From contig CANGYR010000003.1 of NCBI GenBank assembly GCA_947458275.1, forward strand, positions 1-64,000: a stretch of 64,000 nucleotides of DNA, read 5' to 3'. Each line of letters begins with the position of its first letter. Position 1 is the first letter of the stretch. Both the position numbers and the translations under genes were made by a program. Under the pieces are notes generated by a model. That model was not told the origin of the DNA, ran no database searches, and saw nothing but the letters and a program-made list of their open reading frames with translations. Origin of the DNA: Chitinophagaceae bacterium. GTDB lineage: Bacteria; Bacteroidota; Bacteroidia; Chitinophagales; Chitinophagaceae. Below are positions 19,568 to 28,698 of this stretch, one piece after another.

Positions 19568-19783
19568 ATGATTAAGATTGCTACACGATTACGATTACTT
19601 GCCTTGAGTATTTTCCTCTCCCTCTCCTCTTTTGCACAAACAAAGCCTGAAATGGCTGATGTAATGAGAAGCAATGGTAAAATATACAATGTGGTGGCCG
19701 TATGTTTAACTGTATTAATCGGACTCTTCCTTTATGTTTTTTTGATTGACAGAAAAATCAGCAAAATCGAAAAAGATTCCTAA
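19568..19783 (+). CDS. ccmD: CcmD-family small membrane protein
   Basis: This 71-residue protein has an N-terminal signal or anchor segment (about 8-23, ending SFAQ), the short conserved MADVMRSNGKIYNVVAV stretch, one transmembrane helix (about 45-61) and a basic tail. That is the Bacteroidota form of CcmD, which helps release CcmE from CcmABC. It lies between ccmC and the glutamate dehydrogenase gene, with 72 and 42 nt gaps. Confidence 0.8.
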   Translation: MIKIATRLRLLALSIFLSLSSFAQTKPEMADVMRSNGKIYNVVAVCLTVLIGLFLYVFLIDRKISKIEKDS

Positions 19784-19825
19784 TTACTTTGTTTATTCAT
19801 CGTCCAAAATTTAAAAACCTATAAC

Positions 19826-21247
19826 ATGTCTTCTAACCAACATTATAGCTTTTTTCAAAGTGTAGAAAAAAGCTTCGACAAAGCAGCAAAATTCACAAAA
19901 TGGGATCTGGGCATCCTGGAACAAATCAAGGCGTGCAACAGTGTTTATCAAATGCGTTTCCCTGTAAAACTGGATAATGGAAACATAGAAGTTATTGAAG
20001 CATACCGTGTACAACACAGTCAGCACAAATCTCCTTGTAAAGGAGGTATTCGATTCAGCGATGAAGTAAATCAAGATGAAGTGATGGCATTGGCCTCGTT
20101 AATGACTTACAAATGCGCCATCGTAAACGTTCCATTTGGTGGCGGTAAAGGAGGAATCAAAATCAATCCTAAAAAATATTCCACATACGAACTGGAAAAA
20201 ATCACCCGCAGATATACTGCCGAACTGGTAAAGAAAAATTTTATCGGTCCGGGCATAGATGTTCCTGCTCCTGATTACGGGACCGGCTCAAGAGAAATGG
20301 CATGGATTGTAGATACTTATGCTTCTCTGAAACCCGGTGAAATTGATGCTGCCGGTTGTGTTACCGGAAAACCCGTAACCCAAGGCGGTGTGAGAGGAAG
20401 AACCGAAGCAACCGGATTGGGAGTTTACTATGGCGTACGTGAAGTATGCAATATGGAAGATGAAATGAAAAAACTTGGTCTTTCAATCGGAATTAAGGAA
20501 AAAAAAGTGGTTATTCAAGGGCTTGGTAACGTAGGCTACCACTCTGCAAAATTTTTCAGAGAAGGTGGCGCAAAAGTTATAGCACTTGCAGAATACGAAG
20601 GAGCTATTTTCAATGCTGACGGCTTAAACGAAGAAGAAGTTTTTCAACACAGGAAAAAAACCGGCTCAATTTTAAATTTCCCCGGAGCAACCAATCTTGC
20701 CAAAAATACCGATGCGCTTGAACTGGAGTGTGATATACTGATTCCGGCAGCACTTGAAAATGTAATCAACGGAGAAAATGCTCCAAGAGTAAAAGCTAAA
20801 ATTATCGGAGAGGCAGCCAACGGACCATGTACTCCAGAAGCCGATGATGTTTTTGCAAAAAAAGGCATCCTCTGTGTTCCAGATATGTACCTGAATGCCG
20901 GCGGGGTAACAGTAAGTTATTTTGAATGGCTTAAAAACCTCAGCCACGTTCGTTATGGCCGTATGGAAAAAAGATTCACAGAAAATATGAACACGCATAT
21001 CCTTAGTCAAATTGAAGATTTGACTGGAAAGCAAGTAAGTGATACAGAACGCAAATTCATCATGCACGGTCCGGAAGAACAAGACCTGGTTCACAGTGGA
21101 TTGGAAGAAACAATGATTACTGCCACAAGAGAAATCATGGAAATATGGAGAGCGAATCCAGAAATACCGGATATGCGTACCGCTGCTTACGTAAATGCCA
21201 TCAATAAAGTGGCTACGAGTTATGCTGAATTAGGTATCTTCCCATAA
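19826..21247 (+). CDS. gdhA: Glu/Leu/Phe/Val-type amino acid dehydrogenase (glutamate dehydrogenase)
   Basis: It interconverts glutamate with 2-oxoglutarate and ammonia using NAD(P). The 473-residue product has the substrate-binding segment PCKGGIRF (70-77), NVPFGGGKGGI (101-111), PAPDYGTGSREM with the catalytic Asp, and the Rossmann motif GLGNVG near residue 232. The length is somewhat more than in hexameric bacterial enzymes because of a longer C-terminal region. A strong hairpin terminator follows. The exact amino acid preference is inferred from the family. Confidence 0.92.
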   Translation: MSSNQHYSFFQSVEKSFDKAAKFTKWDLGILEQIKACNSVYQMRFPVKLDNGNIEVIEAYRVQHSQHKSPCKGGIRFSDEVNQDEVMALASLMTYKCAIVNVPFGGGKGGIKINPKKYSTYELEKITRRYTAELVKKNFIGPGIDVPAPDYGTGSREMAWIVDTYASLKPGEIDAAGCVTGKPVTQGGVRGRTEATGLGVYYGVREVCNMEDEMKKLGLSIGIKEKKVVIQGLGNVGYHSAKFFREGGAKVIALAEYEGAIFNADGLNEEEVFQHRKKTGSILNFPGATNLAKNTDALELECDILIPAALENVINGENAPRVKAKIIGEAANGPCTPEADDVFAKKGILCVPDMYLNAGGVTVSYFEWLKNLSHVRYGRMEKRFTENMNTHILSQIEDLTGKQVSDTERKFIMHGPEEQDLVHSGLEETMITATREIMEIWRANPEIPDMRTAAYVNAINKVATSYAELGIFP

Positions 21248-21257
21248 TAAATTATAT

Positions 21258-21300
21258 CCTTAACTAAAAAAGCTCCTTAAAGGAGCTTTTTTAGTTAAGG
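21258..21300. terminator. 20-bp perfect hairpin, two-way terminator
   Basis: Arms 21258-21277 and 21281-21300 are perfect inverted repeats with a 3-nt loop, and contain A6 and T6 tracts on either side of an AGCTCC/GGAGCT core. It ends gdhA rightward and the HsdR-N gene leftward, whose TAA stop (21295-21297) lies inside the right arm. Confidence 0.9.
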
Positions 21301-21735
21301 TGTTTTCCTTTCCAAGTTGTTTAATTCCACAATCCGGCCGTCAATATTTTCAAATGCTATTGTATTTGAACCGTTGGTGATAACTACTCTCCAAGCGCGA
21401 ATTTTAATATTATACCTCAGCACCTGATTCAATACTTCATCGGTTAGTTTTTCATTCATCTCCTTGCACTCAATAATTATTTCAGGTTGTGCATTCTGAT
21501 CATACACAACGATATCAAACCTTTTTTTTAACTCAGATAATTTAATTTCTTTCTCTACTGAAATTAATTCTCGGGGATACTTCAACACTTCCGTCAGATA
21601 TAAAAGAAAATTCTGCCGCACCCACTCCTCCGGAGTCAATACAAACCATTTTCTCCGAATCAGACAAAATACTTTATCAGTATCCTCTATTCTCTTGATG
21701 GCAGGCTTGATATCAGGATAGGTTATTTTAATCAT
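21295..21735 (-). CDS. Stand-alone HsdR N-terminal (PD-(D/E)xK) nuclease-fold protein
   Basis: The 146-residue protein equals only the N-terminal nuclease domain of type I restriction HsdR subunits. Asp74 (KRFDIVVYD), Glu89 and Lys91 (IIIECK) form a complete PD-(D/E)xK catalytic set. There is no helicase domain and no hsdM or hsdS gene nearby. Small proteins of this kind are common in Bacteroidota chromosomes and have no settled role; a housekeeping nuclease is as likely as a restriction relic. The start is an ATG at 21735. Confidence 0.82.
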   Translation of the reverse strand: MIKITYPDIKPAIKRIEDTDKVFCLIRRKWFVLTPEEWVRQNFLLYLTEVLKYPRELISVEKEIKLSELKKRFDIVVYDQNAQPEIIIECKEMNEKLTDEVLNQVLRYNIKIRAWRVVITNGSNTIAFENIDGRIVELNNLERKTP

Positions 21736-21812
21736 TTGCTGTACACCGGGATATTCTCTGCAATATACAAAGAGACCAATCTACAGCATCAAAAATTAAT
21801 TCTCTCAGAAAA

Positions 21813-23384
21813 TCAAAGAATAGCAAAATATGCGTCTAAATTTCCCCAGCCTAAATAGGTACTCCTAAATGGATAATTGGCAGAAGATGTAATCATTTTA
21901 TTTAAAACCTGATCTCTTGTATAAGCAGGGAATCTACTCCAGACCAAAGCTGCAATACCCGCTGCCGTAGCAGTGGCCACAGAGGAACCTCCTACCGTAG
22001 AAGGCATGTCTCCGGTCATAGCCAGTGAAAGCGGCTTCCTGCCATTCAAAGATTTCTCCATTACAATGGTAAAATCTGTCTCACTCCCATCGTGACAATT
22101 ATCGCAACTTGTATAATAACTATTATCTTTTACTCCGGTAACTGCATTCACCTCAGCCATACTGGCGGGAAATATCACTCCCGTCCAACCGCTTGTCCAA
22201 CTGAACGATGTTCCTGCCGCACAAAAAATTAATTTCCCTTTCTGATAGGCAAATAATACAGCATCTCTGATTTGAGAACTCCCTGTTATGCGCCCCATAC
22301 TCATACTGATGATTTTTACATCAGACCTGTTACCTGCATTAACAAATGCATCGGCAACTCCTTTCACCTCACGGCTGGCATCTAAATAAACATCATTTGA
22401 TCCTCTACAGGTAACCAAATTACAATTATAGGCAACACCACAAGCATTGCCATCCGTTCCCCTGGGCGCGGCACACACACCCGCCATAGAAGTGCCATGC
22501 CCACAATCATCATCAGGAGTTTCAATAGATCCGGTTGGAATCCCAAGAAATGTTGCCCTCGGAAAAGTGACAATTTTTTCTATCGTTCGCTTGGAAGAGC
22601 TACCCTGATTGAATGATACTCCAAGATTCTCCTGATCAAATTCACATCCGGTATCTATAATGAATACTTTAACACCTGCACCTGTAGAAATACCCCATGC
22701 CATAGGAATTTTATGATAACTATAATTCCACGATTGCTTACTTCCCGGAAAAATAGTCTGATAATCCGCACCTTCAATTAGTCCAAATTGTGTAGTGTTA
22801 CCATCACAACCACTTCCTCCCGAAGAGGAATTAATGGTATTATTTTCAGACCAAGGCCGCCTGAGTAAATTTTCCGGTTCATAACTCATCGGCTCAGCAT
22901 AACGTACAAGCCTAGATGATTTTAATAAGATAATCGTTTCGGGATTTTCTATCCTTATGTTAATCACCGGCAATACATTATCCTCCCAAACAATCAGAGA
23001 TGACAGCGTAATTGTATCATTCCGTTTTCTTTCAGTGAAAAGAATTAAATCTAGCAAATGCCGCTTTGATGCCACCCATTCATTTTGATGAATGTCTATT
23101 TCTGAAATCCTGCTTTCAACATTAATTTCATTTGCCGGCTTGTAACCTAAAGACAATATTCTGTCGGAATGTTGCAAAGCGCTCCATACAATTTGCGCAT
23201 CTGCAAAACTCCAGTCAAATGTTTGTTTTTTCTTCAACGACTCTTTTATCAATGCGTCAATTTTTTCTCTCGGAATGGGCTCGCTAAAATAGTTCGACTC
23301 TTTTAACGGAGATGATTTTTTACAAGATGAAATAATAAAAACCAAAATGGTTACTGCAATAAATAAATGACCGATTCGATTCAT
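21813..23384 (-). CDS. Subtilisin-like (S8) serine protease, lipoprotein
   Basis: A 523-residue secreted protease. The N-terminus is a lipoprotein signal with the lipobox cysteine at residue 21 (FIISSC), so it should be anchored in the outer envelope. An N-terminal region (about 25-200) precedes the S8 domain, whose triad is Asp244 (IIDTG), His296 (CGHGTSMAG) and Ser468 (GGSSVATATA). The oxyanion-hole Asn, normally in AAGN, is replaced here: the segment reads FCAAGTSFSW. There is no type IX sorting domain. It lies 77 nt upstream of the nuclease-fold gene. Confidence 0.88.
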   Translation of the reverse strand: MNRIGHLFIAVTILVFIISSCKKSSPLKESNYFSEPIPREKIDALIKESLKKKQTFDWSFADAQIVWSALQHSDRILSLGYKPANEINVESRISEIDIHQNEWVASKRHLLDLILFTERKRNDTITLSSLIVWEDNVLPVINIRIENPETIILLKSSRLVRYAEPMSYEPENLLRRPWSENNTINSSSGGSGCDGNTTQFGLIEGADYQTIFPGSKQSWNYSYHKIPMAWGISTGAGVKVFIIDTGCEFDQENLGVSFNQGSSSKRTIEKIVTFPRATFLGIPTGSIETPDDDCGHGTSMAGVCAAPRGTDGNACGVAYNCNLVTCRGSNDVYLDASREVKGVADAFVNAGNRSDVKIISMSMGRITGSSQIRDAVLFAYQKGKLIFCAAGTSFSWTSGWTGVIFPASMAEVNAVTGVKDNSYYTSCDNCHDGSETDFTIVMEKSLNGRKPLSLAMTGDMPSTVGGSSVATATAAGIAALVWSRFPAYTRDQVLNKMITSSANYPFRSTYLGWGNLDAYFAIL

Positions 23385-23645
23385 AGTAAATAAATTAAGG
23401 GTTTGGAAAAATTCATTTATAACTGAAATGAATTGTGTTTAATCGGTAAAATTATCAGGCAAAAAAAAGGCAACACAATAATTATACTTGATAATATTTA
23501 GCTATTCCTAATTTTATAAAGTTGATAAACCCCAATAAATTGAGTATATTTACAAATGGCTGACGTTGATTTTAATATCAGACATATTTCTTTTTAAATC
23601 AGATTATATACCTGATTTTATTTTTTTCATTCAAATTTTTTAGAA

Positions 23646-24416
23646 ATGAAGACAAAACAAGAAATAGTTGAAAACTGGCTACCCAGATACACCGGAGAGA
23701 AATTGACCAATTTCGGAGAGTATATTCTGCTAACAAATTTCTCCAATTATGTAACCCTTTTTGCGAAATGGAATCATGTTGACATTATTGGCTCTGAAAG
23801 ATCTATGCAATGTGCAACAGCCAATAATATTACTATTATAAACTTTGGCATGGGCAGTCCGGGTGCTGCTACTATAATGGATTTGCTCACCTCCATCAAT
23901 CCCAAAGCTGTTCTGTTTTTAGGAAAATGCGGCGGTCTTAAAAAAAGAAATAAGATTGGCGACCTGATTCTGCCAATTGCAGCCATCAGAGGTGAAGGAA
24001 CCAGCAATGATTATTTTCCTCCCGAAGTTCCGGCTCTTCCGGCATTCGCACTACAAAAAGCTATCTCCACAACCATCAGGGATTATGAATGCGACTACTG
24101 GACAGGCGTTTGCTATACCACCAACCGAAGGGTTTGGGAACATGATGAAAACTTTAAAGAGTATCTTCAAAAAGTAAGAGCTTATGCCATTGATATGGAA
24201 ACAGCTACCATATTCACCGTTGGCTTTTATAATAAAATTCCTACCGGAGCCTTATTACTGGTAAGCGACTCTCCTATGGTTCCTGAAGGCGTAAAAACAG
24301 AAGCGAGCGACAGCGTTGTTACAGCTCAATATGTTGAAAGGCACTTGAAAATAGGTATTGATTCTTTGAAGCAATTGATCAATGACGGTCTTACAGTCAG
24401 ACACTTGAAGTTTTAA
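23646..24416 (+). CDS. amn: AMP nucleosidase (short form)
   Basis: It hydrolyses AMP to adenine and ribose 5-phosphate. The 256-residue protein is the short form seen in Bacteroidota, made of only the phosphorylase-like catalytic domain. Landmarks are GMGSPGA (nucleotide binding), LGKCGGL, and the DMETAT block with the catalytic aspartate region. Adenine deaminase at 40186-41817 and upp at 42420-43070 are other salvage genes in the window but not in the same operon. Confidence 0.9.
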   Translation: MKTKQEIVENWLPRYTGEKLTNFGEYILLTNFSNYVTLFAKWNHVDIIGSERSMQCATANNITIINFGMGSPGAATIMDLLTSINPKAVLFLGKCGGLKKRNKIGDLILPIAAIRGEGTSNDYFPPEVPALPAFALQKAISTTIRDYECDYWTGVCYTTNRRVWEHDENFKEYLQKVRAYAIDMETATIFTVGFYNKIPTGALLLVSDSPMVPEGVKTEASDSVVTAQYVERHLKIGIDSLKQLINDGLTVRHLKF

Positions 24417-24460
24417 CTCATTATGATATAAATCATTCGCTGATGCTAAAGGTCAAATGA

Positions 24461-25285
24461 ATGCATGACCTTTGTTATTCCTATTACTCCTCACAATCTA
24501 TAGTTTCGCAAACATCAATAATTACTTTTGATGTTTCAGGTAAGCCCATTTTTTACTCTTTTTTTATTGAAATCAAATCACTTCGCAATTACTTATTAAT
24601 AGCAATGATGGGTGTTCTTTTCAGCTATTCGGTTTATTTTTTTCTAAGCCCTGAAAAAATCATTCACCTGGGAGAGGAAAATTCATTTTTTGAACTAAGC
24701 ACAGCGTTCTGTTTCTTATTAAGTGCAGGTTTGCTGATTTATTTATTTATTGTCAGAAAGAATATATTTTATCTGCTGCTTGGCATACTACTTTTTTTTG
24801 GAGCTGGCGAAGAACTGAGCTGGGGACAGCATATGTTCAAATTCAAAACGCCGGAAAAAATCAAAACAAATAATTTCCAGGGAGAGTTTAATATTCACAA
24901 TATGGAAATTTTCAACACTGAAAAGTTTGATAGATGCAGAAAATCAGGACTGGAAAGATTACTTGAAATAAATTTTTTATTCAGGGTGTTTTACATCATT
25001 TATTGCATAGTGATTCCGTTTGCTTTTATAACCTTCTCACCTGTTAAAGCACTGGCAGAAAAAATCAGACTGCCAATACCTCCATTATCTGTTGGTCTTT
25101 TTTTCATTTTAAACTGGATATTATATAAACTAACCCTTGAATCGATTGCTCAAAATCACCCTCTTCCATTTTATGAAACATCCACTGAAATTTTTGAATT
25201 TAACGCCTCACTATTATGGCTCTTGATAAGTTATTATTTCCTTCTGAAATATAGAAACGACAGGATAGTAATGAAGGTTTCATAA
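24461..25285 (+). CDS. Polytopic membrane protein with GEELSWGQ motif
   Basis: Function unknown. The protein of up to 274 residues has about six hydrophobic segments. Between the third and fourth lies the conserved GAGEELSWGQHMF motif, followed by a polar loop with FNIHN, a signature of a widespread uncharacterised bacterial membrane family. The start is uncertain: the first ATG at 24461 gives a 48-residue N-terminus before the first membrane segment, and a later ATG near 24605 would begin directly at it. It lies 44 nt after amn. Confidence 0.65.
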   Translation: MHDLCYSYYSSQSIVSQTSIITFDVSGKPIFYSFFIEIKSLRNYLLIAMMGVLFSYSVYFFLSPEKIIHLGEENSFFELSTAFCFLLSAGLLIYLFIVRKNIFYLLLGILLFFGAGEELSWGQHMFKFKTPEKIKTNNFQGEFNIHNMEIFNTEKFDRCRKSGLERLLEINFLFRVFYIIYCIVIPFAFITFSPVKALAEKIRLPIPPLSVGLFFILNWILYKLTLESIAQNHPLPFYETSTEIFEFNASLLWLLISYYFLLKYRNDRIVMKVS

Positions 25286-25406
25286 ATCAATGTCCTCAAT
25301 AAACCCTTTGGCCAAAGGAGAAAATTCATTTTATAATAATAATTTCAAACGTTACTGCCAATATGCAGAGAATTTGAATTATATTGACACTGAAAGTCTT
25401 TTAATC

Positions 25407-27110
25407 ATGATTCCGCTGCTTCAGTTTAAAAATTTTTCCATTCAATTTTCCAAAAATGACATCAGCTTTGATGCAGTCAGAAATATTTCCTTTGAAATAC
25501 AAAAAAACAACATAACGGCAATCGTGGGAGAAAGCGGTTCGGGAAAATCTGTCACCGCAATGTCTGTATTGAAATTATTACCGGAATATGCAAAGGTTTC
25601 CGGAAATATTTTATTCAGTGAAGATGGTACAACACAAATGGATATTAGAAATTTAGAGAAAAAAAATATCAACTCAATAAGAGGAAATAAAATAGGCATG
25701 GTATTTCAGGAGCCGATGACCTCTCTGAATCCTTTGATGACCTGTGGAAATCAGGTTATGGAGGCCATTATCCAGCATAAAAAATTATCAAAAACAGAAG
25801 CAAAAAAAAGAACAATAGAGCTGTTTAAAAAAGTGGAGTTACCCAATCCCGACTTGATTTTCAAAAGGTATGCACATCAAATCAGCGGAGGGCAAAAACA
25901 GCGGGTGATGATTGCAATGGCCATCAGTTGCGACCCGCTTTTACTGATTGCAGATGAGCCCACAACAGCGTTGGATGTAATCGTGCAAAAAAATATCATG
26001 GCTCTGTTGAAAAAACTGCAGCAGCAGAATAATATGGCTGTGTTACTGATAACACATGATTTGGGACTGGTGGCTGATTACGCAGATGATCTTATTGTTT
26101 TTTACAAGGGAGAAATTGTTGAGTCAGGCATGGCAGTAGATATTCTAAGCAATCCTTCTCATGCCTATACAAAAGGACTCATTTCCTGCAGACCATCTCT
26201 GGGGAGTAAAGGAAAAAAACTCCCTGTCTTGGAAGACTTCCTGTCTTCAACTTCTTCCAAAATCATTAATGATAACTCCACAACTTTTGAATCAAAAAAA
26301 GAAATTGCCGCTCAGCCGATTTTGTCTGTCGAAAATCTGGAAGTTTTATTTCCTGCAACAAAAAATATCTGGGGAAAAACAAAAACATTTCACAAAGCTC
26401 TTGATGATATCAGCTTCAAAGTAATGCAAAATGAAATCCTTGGAATCGTTGGTGAAAGCGGATCGGGAAAAACCACGCTTGGCAAAGCAATTTTGCAACT
26501 CATCAAGCCAAATTCAGGAAATATATTTTTAAAAGGGAAAGACATCACCCAACTATATGCAAAAAATGTACAAACTGCAAGGAAAGAATTACAGATTGTT
26601 TTTCAGGATCCCTATGGCTCTCTAAATCCACGACTAACCATTGGTGATGCTATTACTGAACCTATGAAAGTGCACAATCTGCATCATAATGATAAATCAA
26701 GAAAAGAAAAAGCGATGGAACTCCTCAAACAGGTAAAGCTGGAGGACAAGCATTTTAAAAGATATCCGCATCAATTCAGTGGCGGTCAGAGGCAAAGAAT
26801 TTGCATCGCCAGAGCTTTAGCGCTAGAACCCTCTTTTCTCATATTTGATGAGAGCGTTTCCGCTTTGGATGTAAGCGTTCAAGCTCAAATATTAAATCTG
26901 ATTAATGAATTGAAGGCCTCGCTCAATTTTACCTCCATTTTTATTTCACATGATCTGTCCGTAGTTCATTATATCAGCGACCGAATACTGGTTATGAAAA
27001 ATGGCAAGATTGTGGAAGATGGAAGTGCTGATACAATCATTTCTCGCCCAATTCATGATTACACAAAACAATTAATCAGCGCAATCCCTGGATCAAATAT
27101 TCAATTTTAA
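25407..27110 (+). CDS. Peptide-type ABC transporter with two fused ATPase domains
   Basis: A cytoplasmic ATPase that should power uptake or export of peptides or nickel-like substrates. From the ATG at 25407 it has 567 residues. Domain 1 has Walker A GESGSGKS (41-48), signature ISGGQKQR and Walker B LLIADEPTTALD. Domain 2 has Walker A GESGSGKT (349-356), signature FSGGQRQR and FLIFDESVSALD. Both have the oligopeptide-type C-terminal extension. This matches YejF/GsiA-like DppD-DppF fusions. No permease or binding protein gene is next to it, so the partners lie elsewhere. The 25290 start would add 39 unrelated residues. Confidence 0.9.
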   Translation: MIPLLQFKNFSIQFSKNDISFDAVRNISFEIQKNNITAIVGESGSGKSVTAMSVLKLLPEYAKVSGNILFSEDGTTQMDIRNLEKKNINSIRGNKIGMVFQEPMTSLNPLMTCGNQVMEAIIQHKKLSKTEAKKRTIELFKKVELPNPDLIFKRYAHQISGGQKQRVMIAMAISCDPLLLIADEPTTALDVIVQKNIMALLKKLQQQNNMAVLLITHDLGLVADYADDLIVFYKGEIVESGMAVDILSNPSHAYTKGLISCRPSLGSKGKKLPVLEDFLSSTSSKIINDNSTTFESKKEIAAQPILSVENLEVLFPATKNIWGKTKTFHKALDDISFKVMQNEILGIVGESGSGKTTLGKAILQLIKPNSGNIFLKGKDITQLYAKNVQTARKELQIVFQDPYGSLNPRLTIGDAITEPMKVHNLHHNDKSRKEKAMELLKQVKLEDKHFKRYPHQFSGGQRQRICIARALALEPSFLIFDESVSALDVSVQAQILNLINELKASLNFTSIFISHDLSVVHYISDRILVMKNGKIVEDGSADTIISRPIHDYTKQLISAIPGSNIQF

Positions 27111-27179
27111 AAGATATTGAAACAACGAGAGTCATATTTTGTTAGATAAAAAATTCTAACTAATAATCATTGTTTTCAT

Positions 27180-27187
27180 TAACTTTG
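27180..27187 (+). promoter_or_regulatory. Promoter -7 box upstream of queA
   Basis: TAACTTTG fits the consensus. It implies a 5' leader of about 105 nt before queA, and this leader contains the small reading frame at 27210-27299. No strong -33 box is found. Confidence 0.45.
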
Positions 27188-27209
27188 CAACCTCAAATCA
27201 TGCCGTAAC

Positions 27210-27299
27210 ATGATAAGTGCCATTAAGATTTTGGAATGGCTAACTCTTTCACAGGAGCCTTATCTCTTCCGGCAACACTATAACTTAAAATTTTATTAA
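27210..27299 (+). CDS. Possible 29-residue leader peptide before queA
   Basis: An ATG at 27210 opens a 29-codon frame ending in a TAA that shares its last base with the queA ATG (TAATG at 27297-27301). It starts just after the promoter -7 box at 27180-27187. The peptide begins [10 protein letters not shown] and is rich in Leu, Tyr and Phe, with no known match. Stop-start overlap is typical of translational coupling. It could be chance, since a 29-codon frame is short. Confidence 0.35.
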   Translation: MISAIKILEWLTLSQEPYLFRQHYNLKFY

Positions 27300-28348
27300 T
27301 GAAATTATCTCAGTTCCGCTTTGATTTGCCGCTAAACCTAATTGCACAACACCCTGCCAAAAAAAGAGAAGAGAGCCGTCTCATGGTAATTCACAGGGCA
27401 ACCGGAAACATTGAAAATAAAACATTCCGTGACATCATGGAGTATTTTGATGACAAGGATGTATTTGTAGTAAATAATACCAAAGTATTTCCTGCAAGAA
27501 TGTACGGCAGAAAAGAAAAAACCGGCGCAAAGATTGAAGTGTTCCTGCTGAGAGAACTCAATAAAGCCAATAAACTTTGGGACGTTATTGTTGATCCTGC
27601 ACGTAAAATCAGGGTGGGTAACAAATTATATTTTGGTGAAAGCGATGAGCTGGTGGCAGAAGTAATTGACAACACAACCAGCCGTGGAAGAACCATCAAG
27701 TTTTTATGGGATAAAACAGATGAAGAATTCAGACAAATGCTGGAAATCATGGGAGAAACCCCTCTGCCGAAATATATCAAACGTAAGCCCGAGGAGGAAG
27801 ATAAAGAAAGATACCAAACTGTCTATGCTAAATATGAAGGAGCTGTTGCAGCCCCCACTGCCGGTCTTCATTTCAGTAAAGAATTAATCAAACGCCTTGA
27901 GATTCAAGGTGTCAGATTTGCTGAAGTCACCCTTCATACCGGTTTGGGTACTTTCAGACCTATTGAAGTGGAAGACCTTAGCAAACATAAAATGGATGCC
28001 GAATATTACAAAATTGATGAAACTGCCTGTGGCATTGTAAATAAAGCAAAGGAAAAAAATAACCGTATTTGCTCAATTGGAACCACCACCATGAGAGCGA
28101 TGGAAACTTCCTACACAGCTCAAAAACTATTAAAACCATCTGAAGGCTGGACCAATCACTTTATACATCCTCCCTATAATTTTAATATAGCCGACTCCTT
28201 GGTCACTAACTTTCACCTGCCCAAGACAAGCTTATTGATCATGGCCTGTGCCTTTGCCGGCTATGACCTGATGATGGAAGCCTATAAAAAAGCCATTAAG
28301 GACAAATACCGCTTCTTCAGTTATGGTGATGCAATGCTGATATTGTAA
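27299..28348 (+). CDS. queA: SAM:tRNA ribosyltransferase-isomerase
   Basis: QueA moves the ribosyl part of SAM to preQ1 in tRNA to make epoxyqueuosine. The 349-residue product starts [20 protein letters not shown], which is diagnostic, and has the conserved [13 protein letters not shown] block near 180-192 and [10 protein letters not shown]. The length is normal. It begins at the ATG that overlaps the stop of the possible leader peptide. It is followed by an imperfect inverted repeat instead of a simple terminator. Confidence 0.96.
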   Translation: MKLSQFRFDLPLNLIAQHPAKKREESRLMVIHRATGNIENKTFRDIMEYFDDKDVFVVNNTKVFPARMYGRKEKTGAKIEVFLLRELNKANKLWDVIVDPARKIRVGNKLYFGESDELVAEVIDNTTSRGRTIKFLWDKTDEEFRQMLEIMGETPLPKYIKRKPEEEDKERYQTVYAKYEGAVAAPTAGLHFSKELIKRLEIQGVRFAEVTLHTGLGTFRPIEVEDLSKHKMDAEYYKIDETACGIVNKAKEKNNRICSIGTTTMRAMETSYTAQKLLKPSEGWTNHFIHPPYNFNIADSLVTNFHLPKTSLLIMACAFAGYDLMMEAYKKAIKDKYRFFSYGDAMLIL

Positions 28349-28350
28349 GA

Positions 28351-28467
28351 AGTTGAAAAGGTTGAAAAGGTTGAAGATGTTCAAAAGGTTTAATAGGTTG
28401 TGGATATATAACAAAACCTCTTGAAACTTTTGAACTTTATTGAACCTTTGGAACCTTTTAAACTTTT
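28351..28467. repeat. Long imperfect inverted repeat of GTTGAAAAG words
   Basis: The left part (about 28351-28400) reiterates GTTGAAAAG and GTTCAAAAG. The right part (about 28414-28467) is an imperfect reverse complement built from CTTTTGAAC and CCTTTTAAAC words. Together they could fold into a stem of about 50 bp with several mismatches. It directly follows queA and may stop transcription or be a dispersed intergenic repeat. Confidence 0.65.
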
Positions 28468-28481
28468 ATAGACTGGATAAT

Positions 28482-28515
28482 AAAAAAAAAGGGGCCATGA
28501 TAGAAATCGCGGCCC
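28482..28515 (-). terminator. Orphan leftward intrinsic terminator
   Basis: Read leftward, GGGCC (28511-28515) and GGCCCC (28491-28496) enclose a 14-nt loop and are followed by nine T residues (28482-28490). That is a standard intrinsic terminator on the minus strand, yet the genes on both sides point rightward. It may end a small RNA that starts within about 28520-28700. Confidence 0.6.
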
Positions 28516-28690
28516 GTATTAATCCAATATCCTATGAAAAACCAACACTATAACGCAGGTCTTTAATCTTTATTGCATTGAAATTGAAGATTTTGTTAGA
28601 AATCTTATTAAAAACCACCTCACCCACAGAAAAATAAAGATATTCTTTAACCTCCCCCTATCTGAATCATCTAGAAAATAACCAATTTCG

Positions 28691-28698
28691 TACATTTG
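28691..28698 (+). promoter_or_regulatory. Promoter -7 box upstream of the yebC-type gene
   Basis: TACATTTG fits TAnnTTTG and lies 30 nt before the ATG at 28729. The -33 position shows no TTTG. Confidence 0.45.
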
